Shown one piece after another: positions 11,801 through 26,800 of a DNA stretch of 64,000 nt (the first letter of the stretch is position 1; each line of letters begins with the position of its first letter). Both the position numbers and the translations under genes were made by a program. Source of the DNA: Struthio camelus. Its lineage: Eukaryota; Chordata; Aves; Struthioniformes; Struthionidae. The stretch lies in assembly GCF_040807025.1 (NCBI RefSeq), contig NC_090953.1, positions 1,301,501 through 1,365,500 of the forward strand, read 5' to 3'. The notes beneath the pieces are model-generated. The model saw only the letters and a program-made list of their open reading frames with translations, made no database searches and was not told the origin of the DNA.

Positions 11801-14800
11801 CTTTTCAGCACTTGGTGTTGGTCAGGAGACAACAGCGCACTGATGCGGCCACAACCCGCCCAGCATGGCCATAAAGGATGTCATTCCCTGGTCGGCTCTG
11901 GATAAGAGCAGGAGTTGCCCCCTCTTACTTTCTGTTGGCAGGGCAGTGACGGTGTGGCTGCTACCCCAGCAGTAGCACACATCCATCTGAGAAACAGACC
12001 GAACACCAGTAAATGGCCAAGTCAGTGTAAAAGCACTGGATCTACCCCAACAGACCCTGCTGAGCTCATTCTCATTAGGTTTCTGTAAAAGTAAGATAAA
12101 CAATAACAATAAGAGCACTGATAATTGCCAGGACTTTGGTTTTACGTCTCCCTTGACAAAAGAGCCTGGAAAGACTCCCCCGATAATCCTGTTCGGTCCC
12201 ACCGCCAAGGGCCTTTGCAAGGTTCAGTGTGCCATGGCGTCCTTCCTGATGAAGGCTCACATGAGGCTGTTTGCTAAAAGCTTTGCTAGGGAAGTCCAGT
12301 TAAGTTTGACTCTGAAGCGGGGAGGATGGCCCACACCCTTCCCAGTGTGTGACTCCCTTGGGAGCTCACAGACCCAGCAGGCCCAGGGCATGTCACTCAC
12401 TTTCCAGCAGCCCCCAGGCTCTCTCTGTGGGTTGCCATGCTGAGCACACACTCACCAAAAACCCTGCTGGGCAGATACAACCCCTCACCAAGCAGATACC
12501 AAAACAGCCGCAGAGCAGAGCACAGCTCGAGCGCGTCTGCTGAGCCGCGAGCAGATAGCCCAGCCGGCTCGGCCCGTGCTCGTATGCAGCTGGGGCACAA
12601 GGGAGCTTGGGGTAGGGCACCCAAACCGCCTCGGCTCTAGAGGCACGTTGGTCCAGATTTGCACCTCTAACTTGCTGAGACTGTGTGTCAGGCAGCAACA
12701 GGCTAGTGTATCTCGGCTGTATCTGATCCTGCAGCCTGACATGCACCCTTGCACCGTGCACAGCGACAGCAGGGGTTCATCTACGTCCTGGCGTAAGACA
12801 TTCCCAGAGTAGCTTCTGACCTGTTGCGGTCTAGGAACAGCTGAAGCAAATAGGGAATCACTGACATGCAGCCAGCACCCTAGCAGCATTTGGCTGGCAA
12901 AATACACTTGAAGGAATTTCATTAATTTCTCCCCACTTGAAATGTGATTCTTGCTGTTTTCGAAATGAATGAAGCAGCTTCCACAGTTAATAACGCAGTC
13001 CAAAGCACCTCCAGCACCAATCAACTCTCATGAAAGCCTGTGAGTTTAGTCTTGTTTTTTTAGTCTAAGTGCTCCCATTATAGCCAAAGCTTTGTTGTTC
13101 TTGGAGCTCTGGCAGGCGAGAGGGCATCTTTCCAAAACCTCTTCATGAATATTGAAACATTTTTGTCAAAAGGTTTTAATCAGGTTACAAATCCCAGACA
13201 GCTTTCTAGAGATTTTCTGGTGTTGTACACGCCAGCGATCACATTAACGGGGGAAAGCAACACTTGGAGCAAGACGAACTGAGGGTCCATCTCACATTTT
13301 TTCCTGAATGTCTGCTAAAACCATTCCTGCGACACAAATGTGAAAAGCAGAATCTTTGGCTGCTTGGCTCTGTCAGATGTGAGTCCAGGGTTAGCTCGTG
13401 CAAAGTCGGGTGGGGTTCGTGAGAGCGCAGTCGGGCTCAGACGCTGAGCCTTAACTACTGGGCAGAAACAGCAGCACGGGAATCGCCTCCTTCCTGGCTG
13501 TCTGCTGGGACATTCCCACCTTGTCAGCTGCCTGTCCCTGCCATAACCCTTCTGTAATTCAGATATAGTCATACCCCGGGTGCTGAGCCTTGCTCAGGCT
13601 CACACGCTATCGGGGGCTGCAGTGAACCAGGTTAAGTTTGGTCGGGGGAGCCCTGCTCCTCCTGCGGCTGATGCACAGCCTTATCTCTGCTCATTCCCGA
13701 TGGCAGAGGCTTTTTGCTGTGCTCGACCCAAGTGGCGTGTGGTCCTGAACGTCTCCTGCCAACACGTGGCTGAACCAGGCCGACGTGGCCCACAGCTGGG
13801 ACATGAGACGTGCCGCGTGGCCGCTCTCCTCCCCCTCGCTCCGCGCAGGGGTATCCCAGCACGGCAAATGCCGGATGTGGCGCTCTCTTTGCTCTCCGGC
13901 ATGGCTCAGACTGAGATGTGGGTTTTTTTGGCACCCATAAGAAAAGAAGAGTGTGATGCTTCATATCCCAGGGCAGATCTATGTCAGCCACTGCTGTCAT
14001 TCCCTCTTCACCAGAGCAATCCACAGAGGAGGCAAATGCAAACAGAAACAAGCCAGGAAATGTGGGCTCTGCAAAATTACAAACCCCCAAACTTCTAAAA
14101 GCTCCCTCTTTCCTCTCCCCAGATAAGTGAGCCCAGGCTGCAGCTCACTAAGGGACTCTCTTATTTCCTTCTTCTGTTACACTCTGGCAGAACACCCAGG
14201 AGAGGCAATCTTCTTCTTCATTTATCAAGGGGTAGTTAAAAGGGAAAAAACAAGGTTAAAATACAGTCATCAAGCAAACCTCCAGGCCCCAAGTGCAATT
14301 CACTCCTATGTCCTGTTTGGTTTGATTTCAGAGACATTTTTACACTGCACATTGTGTAACCCTTTGAGACGCATATTGTTCAGATTTGTAACTGCAGTGG
14401 TCAAAAATGATGAGATCTTGTACCAAAAAAATTTCAGTCTGGCCCTGGCTGTGCCACAGTTACTGGAGCAATTCCTACGGGCTTCTCATGGGGAAGAACT
14501 GGCTTCATGGGCATGAGGATGCTGGCTCTCAAAAGCTCTGCATTAACTGGCAGACTCCACACTATTAACTCACCCTGGCTGTCGTTTCCAGGGGTAAAAG
14601 GCATGTCAGCAGCAGCAGAAAATGGCTTCCTGGAAACCTGCATGGGAATAACTGCCCTAAACTCATGGTGCCTTGCTACCTTTCAGCCGGCTGCTGCACA
14701 GATATTTATAACCCCTGCAAAGCTGTGCAAAGCTCATTAAAATATAAGCCATACGGAAAAATAATCCCCCTGGCAACTCTTTTCCATGGAAATAAGGTGA

Positions 14801-17800
14801 AAATTAATAGAGTAGGATTTGTTTGCAAAAGAGGGCAATTTTCACATAAGCACCAGAACTCCTGCTACTGCAATTCAGAAGGGGTTTAGGGAGGTTCAAG
14901 TAGGGCTCTGATGAAGAGCGACGCACCAGACGTGAATATGAGAAAAGGCTTCCTGGGGACAAAGGACAACAGAAGTGAGTTTGGACTGCCTGGGCCACTC
15001 ACTGGGAAGCCTCAGATACTTAGGAAAGTAACTTTTCTTTTAGAAATCATGAGTAACTTACCAGCTGCAGGGAAACTAATATGCATTCTCATTATGTGGG
15101 AAAACACAAAGACTCTCCTGGCAACCCGGAGGTATTGGGACCGTTAGAGTAAACAGCTCACTCTAGAAATAAATAAACTCTGAAATTCATTAACTGCTAA
15201 GTCTGCTCCCCTGACAGTCTGCTGTGTGCAGAGAAGTCTTCTGAAGTGAACACTGTCAGTGAGCAGGAGACCGGTGGATGCTTCCCTCACTTCTACTGTC
15301 CTGCAAATACACTTGTGCAATGGTGGATTTTTATGTATTGTATTTTTGGACTATGTGGTTAATTGTAACCTCTCCTGCCAGAACCAGCTTTTCACTTTAG
15401 GCACAGGGACACGTCCGAGGTTTTCTCTCCACTGCCAGTGGCCAACAAAAGGCAGTCTCTCTCCCAAGACGGACGCTAACCTCATTAAAGCCTCAGGGTC
15501 TGATGAAAATAATGACCTCTTCTTGGGGGAGAAGTAGCAAATTGAAATTCCCATAAGGAAAAAAGGGTAAAACTGAAATTTCTTGTTTGTTTCAGGCAAT
15601 TTCATGCTATGCCTTTGGATTTTTAAATTCTGCCTCAAACGTTTTTGTTATGAAGCAGAGCCTGACCTGCAATGCCCTTGACGTCATCATCTGTGTTTTA
15701 GACTTGCTTGTGTGCCCAGTGCGGAATGGGAGCCGTGTGTGATTCATGCCTTACAGCAAAGGGCCGTGCTCCTTGCCAAGACCTGAGGCGGGGCAGAGGC
15801 TGGCGAGGTGCGCTGACGGGCACGCTGTGTCGCAGGGGGACGACGGCAGGCCACCCTCCTGCGGCGATGCACGGCACCACAATGCAGCAGCCCCATGACT
15901 CCTCACTGTCCACACCTGGGAGTGGGGCTGCAGCTGTGGGGCTACTCCCAAACCCCGCTTTCACTGGCAGGCTCATTAGCCCTGCTAGAAACTTTGTGGT
16001 CTCTTCCCCTGCTGCTGATAAGATATGGAAAGGACCTCAGGAAACAGGCTATTTCTTTTCATATTCTCTCTCCTATGTAAATATTTTGAGGAATGCTGCA
16101 AACTGGACTAGCTTCAGCTGGAAAGAACACGGGCCAGATCCACCCACTAATTTAGAAACAGGCACTGTAGGCCAGCAGCATCGTTTTGGCTGCTGATCAC
16201 GTTTGCTCCCAGAGAGAGGCGCTCCGCGAGCAGACGCAGGCACCCCATAGCCCTCCTGGGCAGCTGGCCGGTCCCTTGGTGGAGGTGGCGGCACGCGCCG
16301 TGCTCCTTGGTAGACCAGCAGTCAGGCTGCTTGTATCATGCACATCCCTGCACTACTAGCCCCATCCTTCGCCCTCAAGCTGGGGACGGAGCCATCTCTC
16401 CATACCTGGATCCACACAGGCTCCACAGTAGGCCCTGGCGATGTGAGGTTCTCCCAGTTTCCCGTTCTCGCGTAGGTAAAGGTGGTCCCGGCCACTCTAT
16501 AATCCCCGTTCCACTGGATGGTCCAGCCGCCGTTCAGGAAATACTTCTCTGGGTCTTCGCTCCGCAGGGCCAGAAAATTTCCAGCTTCTGCAACTTCTTC
16601 AATCCTAATCTCTCGGGCTCCAACTGGGATAATCCCAATATCAACGTACCCTGGGAACATAACTGAACATCAGTCTCAGGCCAATCAAAGTATACTGTGC
16701 CAGACACACTCCATCCCTCAGGTTGAGTCGCCAGCATCCTATCAATCGTTACATCTTTGTGACTGTGCGGCGGGCTCCAGTAAAACTGCCTTTCCTCTCC
16801 AGTGGGCAACAAACACTATTTTGCATTGAACTGAAGCCGCATTCTCTGCTGGGAGAGCCCACTGCAGCATGAAGCACTTCTCACACGAGCCCTGGCAAGG
16901 CATTTACCGTACTTTCACTATGTGCCACCGTCAACCTCACAAATCCTCTTAAACCTTTTCAAAATGGCTCCAGCCTGCACAGATTTGTTTTCAGTAAACG
17001 GACATTTTTCTTCCGAGGAGCAAGAAGTGGAAAGATAATCAACTCCACACCTCCCTGTGCTACTGCTCCAATCATATCTGACCAAAATCAACAGGTTTGG
17101 ATTAAAAAAAGACTCCAAACGAACAGCACCAGTGCGCCTGGCTTTTACTTCTGAGTGCAAATTAAATAAATAAGATAGATAGAAAGGAAACCGTATTTCC
17201 CTCAGTTTCCTGAATGTCCCATCCATAGTACTGAAGAGCAATAGCACTTGCTAAGCAATCTGCCCTCTCTATATATTGCCTTCACTCTCCCACATGGAAA
17301 TTCCTGCAGCAATGTAACCAAAGGGTTTTTGTTTGCAAACCAATATACCCCTGTCACCCTGCACTGCTGATAAAGGGAAAAGGAAGCTCTACAGACCATG
17401 GGTGTTTGTTTTAAGGAAATCATTTAAAACAACTATCCACTTTTCCCCTCTCCAACAGTTGTGAGCTTTGTTTTTGTCCAAACCCCATTTTGTTCACCTG
17501 ATTGGTTTGCAGTGAAGTGTTTGGTTACTACGGAGGCTTAGGCAGACTGCTAAAAGTTCGGGGCATGCTGCTTTATTTTCTTTCTTTCTTAAGGGAGTGT
17601 AGTTTCTGTCTGTATCATTGCAAAAAATCTGTGAGTTAAGCCTCAGAGTGTCCATCTGAGACCCTGGCCACCCCTTTTGCATTGGAGGGGAAAGCCAAGC
17701 CTGGGGACAGGTGATGCCATCTCTGTGCAGCGAGTTGCAAGGACCTGGTCCTTTGCGAGCCTGTCCTCACGCCGTTTATGCGAGAGCTTGTGCCGCTGGC

Positions 17801-20800
17801 TCGCCAGCCGAGCAGACAGGCTGCCCGCCCTGGGGAATGGCTATGAATACCATGGTCACTGGTGTCTGAGCACGCCACTGCTCCCACGGCTCCTCCAGTT
17901 AGCACGACCAGACGTAACCCACGGGATTCCTAAGGCAGAGAATTCCTGCCTTGGCATCCTACGCCCTTTGCAATGGTGGCACGGGCCTCCTGTGTGCAGG
18001 ACCTGACCTGGCTGCCCATCAAAGCAGCTTTACTCCATCTCATCACTGCCCTACCCCTTGTGTCCTGCCCCTTTGCCCTGGAGTAGGAGCTGGGTTTTAC
18101 CCTGGCACCCATCACGTTGTCCCTGCCAGGCCAGGAACACAACCGCCCGCAGGCACCAGTGTGGAGAGGACTGTGCCATGCAGCCTTACCCAGCCCCTCG
18201 CTGTCCTCAAACATCTTCTTCACGGTCTGGCAGGTGGAGCCGTTGCCATGACACACGCCGCACCGGTCCTCGACCGCGTTGGAGTCGATCTCATAGTCGC
18301 AGCCCACGTTCTGAAATACAAACCTGGGATCAGTCTGCGACTGCAGGACCACATGGCAGGAGGACCCAACCTGAGGCAGCTAAGACCGCTGAGGAGTTCT
18401 ACTATGGGATCAACAGTCAAAACACAGGAAATAACCACAGTGATGAGAACCAGCTTTGGTGGGGAAATATTCATCCTTAATGCGAGGAAATAAGGAACAT
18501 GGACCAGAGAGTTACTCATACAAGCTGCAGTCCTTCCTGAGAAGGGGCAGTGATACATCTAAGCAGGCTGCAATACTTGTTTCTGACTCTTTAATATATG
18601 CTGGCAGTCCTTCCATTTTATTCATGCTTCTGTGAAAAGCAAGGCCCACATCTTGTTTTTACCTTTTCCTATTCTGCTCTTCAGTCCAGAATTCCCTGGA
18701 TAGCAGAGCCTGATGATGTGAGTTAAACACTGTGCTTAGCTGGGAAAGCCTCTTGGGTTTTGGCCCTGCTAGTTCTGTTTTAAAACATTTCCAGAGAATA
18801 TTTTTATATTCTGCCAAAGTTCTCCACACCTCCTATCCAGGTAGCTGCCAAATCTCTTGACCTTCAAAGAGCAATAGACTCCATTTGATTTTGCACAATA
18901 AAAGCCAAAGCGTAATATCCCAAAGGTCTTTCTAGTTTCTGTTGCAATGGGGAGCCTTTTGTTTTAGCTCCAAGAGGAAATATTAATGGAGCCACTTTTA
19001 TATACATATTAGGGAAGGAGCATTATTTTTGCTACTGCAATAGCCTGTAGTGAGCCAGGTTTAATGTTCGTGTCGATGCCAGCTGCAGGCTTACAGTCAC
19101 TCAGGATTTCTGTGTGCAGTTAGTTCTGACTAAATATATTGTCATCTGTAGAGAGCTGCCGAGTCTCACTCTTTTATATGTGCCAAGTAAAAATCATGAC
19201 CCTTGAGCTCTCCCTCAAGCCAGTGCCTGCACATCTGCTGCAGCCTTTGAAGTAACTTATAGCCTATTAAAGGAGGAAATGGGACCTTCTCAAAGTCTCC
19301 TGCTGTGCAGAGCAATTGCCACTGGGGCTGTGACTGGTGCTACTGGCGACAGTCAGGAAGAGGAAGAAGTTTCCACGGATGTTTTTTATATAAGAGGCTG
19401 CAAGGAAACTTGCTTACTGAGTATGTTCCCTGCTGCTCTTTGTGCTGTACGGAGCACGACGCCCTCGGCAGCCCCCAGTGCTCTGGGAAAGCCTTTGAGT
19501 GCTGGTGTCACTTGGCAATCCTCTTCTTCCCACAGCCAGTGCAGACCCGCATGGGCGGCACCCTGCTTCCCCACTGAGTGTCTTCATTGCTCTCTCCCAT
19601 GGACAGCCCCCAAAACATCGGCACATTCAAACCTGTGCTGGAGATCAACCTCATGGCTGCTACAGAGCTGCTGGCAAGCCGTAGCAAGGGGATAAGTGCT
19701 GGAGATCAACCTCATGGCTGCTGCAGAGCTGCTGGCAAGCCGTAGCAGGGGGATAAGGACTTGCCTTTTCCTCCTTGCCACAGGGATGTTATTTTGCTAT
19801 ACATTTCCCCCCTCTAAGTGCTGGGGGTTGCATTCACTTCTAAGACAGAGGACCAGGGAAGCAGGTGACTTTCCAGCCAGCATCAACAAAGGCTGCTTAC
19901 AGCTGCAGAGTTGCTTGCTTCCTTAAGCCTCATTTGATTCATCGGCAAAGCAAACAGCAGAAGCTTTTCCCAGGCTTGGTTTTGCAGCCCCAAGCTGTAG
20001 GCAGGCATGGCTGGGAATTCACCTGCTGCAGGACACATAGAGGCATCTGCACCCCTGGCAGCACCGCTGCTGCAGCACCAGGCAGGCTGCCCGTCCCGCA
20101 GCAGCTCCAGGCAGCACAAGCCTTCTGTGGCCACATGGAGTCCTGTCTCTTACTAATAGTTGGTGGAGCTTGTTTTTATTAGTTATAACGTTTGAGAAGA
20201 TCTGGAGGTCAAAGCATTCTGGGAAAGAGAAACATCTTGGCACCATGCTGCAGGAGCATGTTGTGGTCACAGCAGCAGAAACCCTCGTGCTAAGAGTTGC
20301 AGGATTTCTGAGGCAGATCCCTGTTCTGCCAATGAGCTGCTGCTCAGAGCTGCAAGCTAGAAGCCAAGGAGTAGAAGTGACACCTCTGTAGCCATGGTAC
20401 ATCTCCCCGCACGAGGGCCGAGCAGGAAATGGACTCCAGTAAGGTGTGCAGCCAGGAGAGCTGCCTGCCAGCTGCATGAGGTGCAAGTCCTGCAGCTGCA
20501 AAGGGAGAGGCTCCCCGGGAACAGCGAGTCCCTCTGGGAGAGCACACCTCTCTGCAAAGAGCAGACGTAAATGTGCCTGTCCTCCCACAGAGATGTGGGT
20601 TTCAGCCTTGAAGAAGATATGACCGTGACTAGTATTTTTCTGAGAAGTCTTTCAGAGATCATTTTTATCTAAGGCTACAGCAGACCTGACTCACTGAACG
20701 AGGGTGCAGACTCACTGAACGAGGGTGCAATCCCTACTGTTTTCCAGACTAAAAGAAAAGAGGGCTGGAAAGTGAGATCTAGCCTCTGCCCTATGGCAAG

Positions 20801-23800
20801 ATCAGCTCTGCCAAACACCAGTCTGGATAGGTGCTGGTCTGCTACTATCTAAAACCCCAAAGATGCAAGTTTCAGTGTTTTGCTGTCTGCACATCCAGAA
20901 GCATTTCTGACCTCTACGTTAAACCTCCCCTGCTGCAATGTAAATCTACTCTACCTTGTCCTATTCCCAGCAGACCCAGAGGACAGTTTTTCTCTTTACA
21001 GCAACCTTTAGCATTTTTGAAGACTCACCTTGTCTCCCCTCAGCATTTTCTATTCAAAATGTGCAGTTTTTCTAATCTTCCTTTATCAGTATCTTCTCTA
21101 GACTTCTGCTCATTTTTGTGCCTTTTCTCCTCTGAAGCCTCTCCTGTCTGCTGCAACTCTGGAAGTGCAGCAGCCCAAACCGCACACGGTGCTCTAGCTG
21201 AAGGCCTCCCAGCGCCCAGGAAAGCAGACGGACTATTCCCTGCCCCTGACTGAGTGTGCAGCTCCCTGGTTATGCACAGCTTTCAGCTTCCCAGAAAGAA
21301 AATAACAATCATCTCAAAGGAAGAACAAATCCCACGGACCCAGCTGTCCCCGGAGGCAGGTCAGTGCTGGGAGCGGCTGCCAAGGCAGGGTGAGGAATCT
21401 CCACCACTGAAGGCCTCCGGGAGCAGCTTGGGCCAGCATCGGCCAGCACAGGCTGTGCGAGAGCCGTCCCTGCCCGCGGAGCAGGAACGGGCTGGGTGAC
21501 TGAGTAATGTATCCTTTCTATATCTCTGATGTTATTCTGAAATAAAACTGTTCTTCCTTATTTCCTTGTTTTTATATTCCATTTCCTTGGAGCCAGAGCA
21601 GAGGCTTAAATACTGCCGTATTTTATATCTCAGGCAATCTCATGTGAATACGGAAAGGTCACCCTCAGTTCCAAACAGAAAAATAGTAATAAAATTTGTC
21701 ACTTAATGTTTGCTGGGAGGACAGCAGGCAGAGCCCCTACAGCCATCCCCCCTCTCAAACACAGTGGATGCAGCTAGCAGGGACTTTATTCAAAACAATT
21801 TGGGGGTTGCTTTGGCTTAACAAGTTTCTGGGCAGATGCACGGGCACAAACACATCAGTGTCTTTCTGAGTGCTCATATAAGGGTGAATTACAAAATGAG
21901 TGAACTCAGCCTCTTGCTGAATGTGAAAAAGGGGGCACTGTCCACCTAAAAAATGAATAGAACATCTCTACCTGCATTTCCCATGCTACAGGACTGCTCC
22001 TTGGCTATATGTGGCTCTGCTATGCCCCAGCTCCCTCCTTGGGCACCTGGAGTGGGCTGGATGCAAGGCGTACCTTACAGATCCCATTGATGCACATGTC
22101 CCGGCTTGCATTCATTTCATAACACGGAGTCCCATCGATGACAGCATCCCGCAGCTTTTCTGCAAAGTATTCATCTTCTGGCCGGCAGTGCAGCTCACAT
22201 GGATTAACTGAGGAAGCGAACAGACAGTAAATAAACCTGACAAGCTGGAGGGTCTGCACACTTTCTTCTGTCTCTTGTTTTCTCCAACAGCGCTGCCCTG
22301 TCACAGTCCCTGGACTCACACTGACAGGATTCCCCTTCACTCTAAATAACCATCTCTCATAAATTAACCATGCAAACCCAGCCACAGACTGTTAATTTAA
22401 AATACAGTATGAATACTCTGGAAGAGTGGTGGAAAAGAAAGGCAAATCCTTTACAGGTAGTACACACTCCAGACATGATCTGCAAAAATAAATCATTAGC
22501 AAAAATCTATTTAAGACTCTTAATTGGCACTGCCAATTGAAACCTTGCACCAGCTTTTATCTTGGACTTACTGTTGTTTGGCACTGGTGTCCACTTGTAC
22601 AGTTTTCCTTTATAGAGCATGGGATTGAACTGGCTGCACTGGATCTGGCGGAAGGATGGCTTGTCGGAGGGACATGGTTTAATGTTGCAAATCCGGAACC
22701 GCTTTCGTTCCCCAAGGCAGTATCTGCCCCCATACTTTGGCCTATTAACATAAGGGGAAAAGAAAGACAAACACATACTGCACATGAGGATGAAATTTCA
22801 TAATTATGCATAGATAAAGAAGGGATACTATTTCAGGGTTTTTTGGATCTGCTGCTAATGTCTGATCTTCCTAGGCTAGGTCAAACATGATTCCACCTGA
22901 AGTCAATGGGGAACTTGCTCACATCTTATTTGGACCGCTCTACTGTGACTTTCACAGAAGAAAGTTATGCATGAAACCAACACCCATTCCAGAATAATCC
23001 CAAATCCACAAAGCAACCCTCCGAAATGACAAGGAAGCACGTCCCACATCTTTGTTCCATAACTCCTTTGTAAATTAACACCCTTGCTGATGGTGGAATT
23101 GCCAGACTGTGCCATAGGACCACGCAGGATGAGAACTTGACCACCTCATGGTTTACTAACATTGCGGATCAAAGGTCGCTTTTGCTAAGTGAAGGCTGTT
23201 AAGCCGGATTTCTGCACCGAAAGACCCGGCTCTCTTGCTGGGAAGTTGCCACGTTCCCCCTGCAAGGGAAACATCGATTGTTGTCCAGGGAGAGGACTTT
23301 GATCCTTTGGACAAAGTCAGTTGCTCCTCTTCTGGCAGCCTCTGGTAACAAACAAGCCCATAGAGCTCTGAGCAGAAACAAACCGAACTCAAATTAAAAA
23401 ATAACAAAGTTCCATTCTAGTGCGGTTTCTCCTTCCCTGTCTCTCTCCTGGATTAAACAATCACTGCATTCAGAAGCAACCTTCCCAAATCCAACGTGCC
23501 TGGAGGAGGAAGCTTGAGGCCCTGCCAGTGCCTTTTTTTCAGCAGGTGTGAGTGCAGGGGAGGGCTCGCTGTGGCTCGCCTCCCCTTCAGCTCAGCCCAG
23601 GCTGCACGGGGTGAGCCGGAGCTGCGTGGAGGGGAAGCAGTCCCAGCCAGCTCGCAAATGCGCTGCCGCAGAAGGAAAAGCTCTGAGCACCCCCAGGCTG
23701 CGCAAAGACCCAGCCTTGCTGGGCCACCTGTGTAAGTCATGTCTGGGCCAAGCTCTGCATGCCATTACCTGTGTGCTCGCCACCAAAGTGCAGAAAATGG

Positions 23801-26800
23801 CCCATGTTTTTCCTAGAAGAAATTAGACTATAACATCAGCATCACATCTGGCGCCTGAACACCTGTGAATTAAATACAACTCAGCCGCATACCTGCTGAA
23901 TGTCCTGGCAGGAAACCTCTGGGGTGCCCCAGGAGGAAAGGTACAAGGGCCTGATCCAGAAACAGGGACCAGATAGACTTCCACCAGTGTTAGTGGCTTT
24001 TGGATCAGGATCTAAAAACTTTGGGGCTTGTCTCACTATCGATAGTCCTGATTAAGTATATTAAAACAATATGCAACCACAACAATGTATTTTAATCAGC
24101 ACATTTTATTTTATTTTTCTTACCTTTTTCTTTAGCATGCTATAAATAGCCCAAGAAACATGCTAGTCTTTAGTGGAGGAGGCAAAAGACAAAGATGGCT
24201 ACTTGAAATGAATTTAGATTGAGGGACCTTGTAGGAATATGTACAGACTGTTGACAGAATGCACATACGAAGTGCTATTTATAATAAAAATATTGAGATA
24301 CAGCTCCCTAGGTTATGGAAGGTGACAGTCTTTAAAGTGCACTTGACTTCCCTCCGGCTGCTGTTTGTTGTTTACATTTAACTTCCTTCGTGCAATGAGA
24401 GAGCTGCCTAATCCAGTCTGTGGTTGTGGCTGATCAGATTTGCTTTCTTGTTCTCAGACATTAGCACAACATTGCAATGGCCAGGCTGCAGCGTTGCAGG
24501 GAAGGGAGGTGGTTTTGTTTTTACCAGCGCACCTGTTTGCTTCATGAAAGGCTCAAACACACCAAAAAAGGGACAAGTGAATCAGTCATTTCCGCAAGTC
24601 CTCTGTGAAGACTCTGGAGGTTCACAGCTATATTTTGAGCCTTGTCCCTCTTGATGGCCCCTCCTTAATATTGCAAATATGGCCAATTTTACAGCCCTCG
24701 TTTATGACGCCATATAAGCAGCTATTACAGTTAGGTGTCACTGGAAACATTCATGCCTGAAGCCTTCCTACCTCCTGTAATTGCAGTCAGGCATTGTTAC
24801 ATCCTCAGGGACGCCAGCCTCAGCTCTGCACACCCATAACTGATGGGTGATTGTCATTCCTCAAGGAGGTAAAACTGGCTGCCTCTGTTCCCCAGGGAGT
24901 TAAAACATCTGTTTTAACATCCTGGCTATTACTACCTGATGCAATTGCTTTGGCTGACAGTACAGATTGATGTAACCATAATTCTTCCCAGCTTCCCACA
25001 CGTTTAACTGAAAACGATCCCACTATTTGAAGCACTTTAACAGATATCCTCTTTTTTCAAGAACTGAATTTCCAAGTGAATAACTGAAAGCCACAGACAC
25101 AAACCTTGTTCTCTTGTTATACCAGTGTTGGCAGGTATTCACCTTCTCAGAGCAATGCCTCCTCAGAGCTTCCCCAGGCTTGTGCTCCTACCTGCCACAT
25201 TAGGTAGTTGCCCGTTTTGTGGCTGGTTTACAAAAGCTGCTCTCTGTGGCTCCCAAGGACAACTTTCTGACTCTGCTTTGCTCCTACTCCTGGCAAAACA
25301 AGTGGCAAATGTGCAACTGCTAAACTGGGAGCTGGGCCGTGGCAAGTCCCCCGCACTTCTCTCCTCAAACCTAATGTCCTGTGACAGGGACTCAGGCACT
25401 CTGGGGACAGCTCGGTCTAAAATTACACCATTACAGCAATTGTGTAGCTGCTTTTGTTCACCAATACAACAGTGTCTCCCTGGGGAGGGCTTTGAGGTCT
25501 GAAACCCTTCTATGCTAACACCAATTTGTGACTACAGCACTTAATTTTGCTTTTGAGCAAGATGTGGCCGTGCTAAGGTAGCACTGGAGAGACTTCTACC
25601 AGGGAGAATACTTTGCCAATGCTTTTCTAACACTTGTCCAGATGGACCTGCGGTTTTCCTTGCCCCATCACAGACATCCTCGTGTTTTCCACTGTCTTCC
25701 AGACTTCCATGGGCTCTGCACTTGGCCAGCCCCTCTGGGGAGAGGGACCGTGAGCAACATCTGCAACCCAGGAAGCCAAAAGGTCTGTCATTCGTGCATG
25801 TTATAGGCACCAAGAAGCAGCTAGACATAACTGCACGTTCTGCTAATTGAGAGGAAGGGTAAACTTTATAATCTATCTATCTAATCTGAATTCATCAGGC
25901 CTGATCCTGTTCCCTCACTGTCTGGGATTAGTTATGGGTGCTGCTCTACTGTAAAAACACTGATATGCCCAATAGTACAGCATAGCTGGTCTCAGTAACT
26001 ATTTGATTATATGTCAACGGGATGCAGATTTTGCAGGATGTCTTCCCAAAACTTACAACTATTTTACAATGCAATTAAGAACTGCTTAATTGACAGTGCT
26101 TGGTGGCATCCAAATGTCGTCTAGAAAAGGGCCTGCTGACTGTTTTGTCTCTAAAATTCCCATGTAAAATCTGTCAGCGCTTTCAGCTATCCTCTCTCTT
26201 TCTCTACCTTGCTCTGGAGGAACAACGACATGGATTGATTGCAGTTTTGCTGACATTTCAAGCAGGAACGCAAAGGTCGGATGATCAATGGGGCAGAGCT
26301 CCCACCACAACAAAGCACGGACGCATGCTTACAGGAGCTCTATATAAAACCACCCTTGGCCCATCCAGCTGTGCTTTCCACGATGGATGGTCTCTGCTTC
26401 AACACAGTAACTCAACCTGATGAGGCTTGGAGCACTGAAGCACAGGTCAAACATGAACAAGTGTCCAGAGCAGAGAAATCTCACAAGACATCTATCTATT
26501 TAGAAGAAACGTATTTCTTACGGTTTTTGATTTTCCATGTTCATGATTTCTAAACGATAGAAACAGTCAAAAACACTCTGTATGTATGAGACTACAAATT
26601 CTCACTTACCGGGATACTTGTGAAAGTATAATTCCTTCCAGTATTTTTAAAGTAAGAGGCACTTTAAAAAGGAGTGATAGGTTTTTCTCAGATGCCAACA
26701 GACTATGAAAATAATGCCACTGTTTCTTGATGCTTGCCATTTTGCCAGGTTCATTTGATCACAGCACTTTCTGTGGCCCACATCCCCCTGACCTTATGAA

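Larger units (their letters stand above)
18311..22073 (-). other. ADAMTS7: ADAMTS7 intron 13
   Basis: A 3.8 kb intron with two recent-looking tandem duplications (61 bases at 19,635 and 21 bases at 20,688). Nothing else recognised. Confidence 0.8.

Noticed and set aside
22897-22912. Short motif CCTGAAGTCAATGGGG and similar fragments in other introns
   Set aside because: They may be remnants of a very old amniote repeat, but each is too short to assign.
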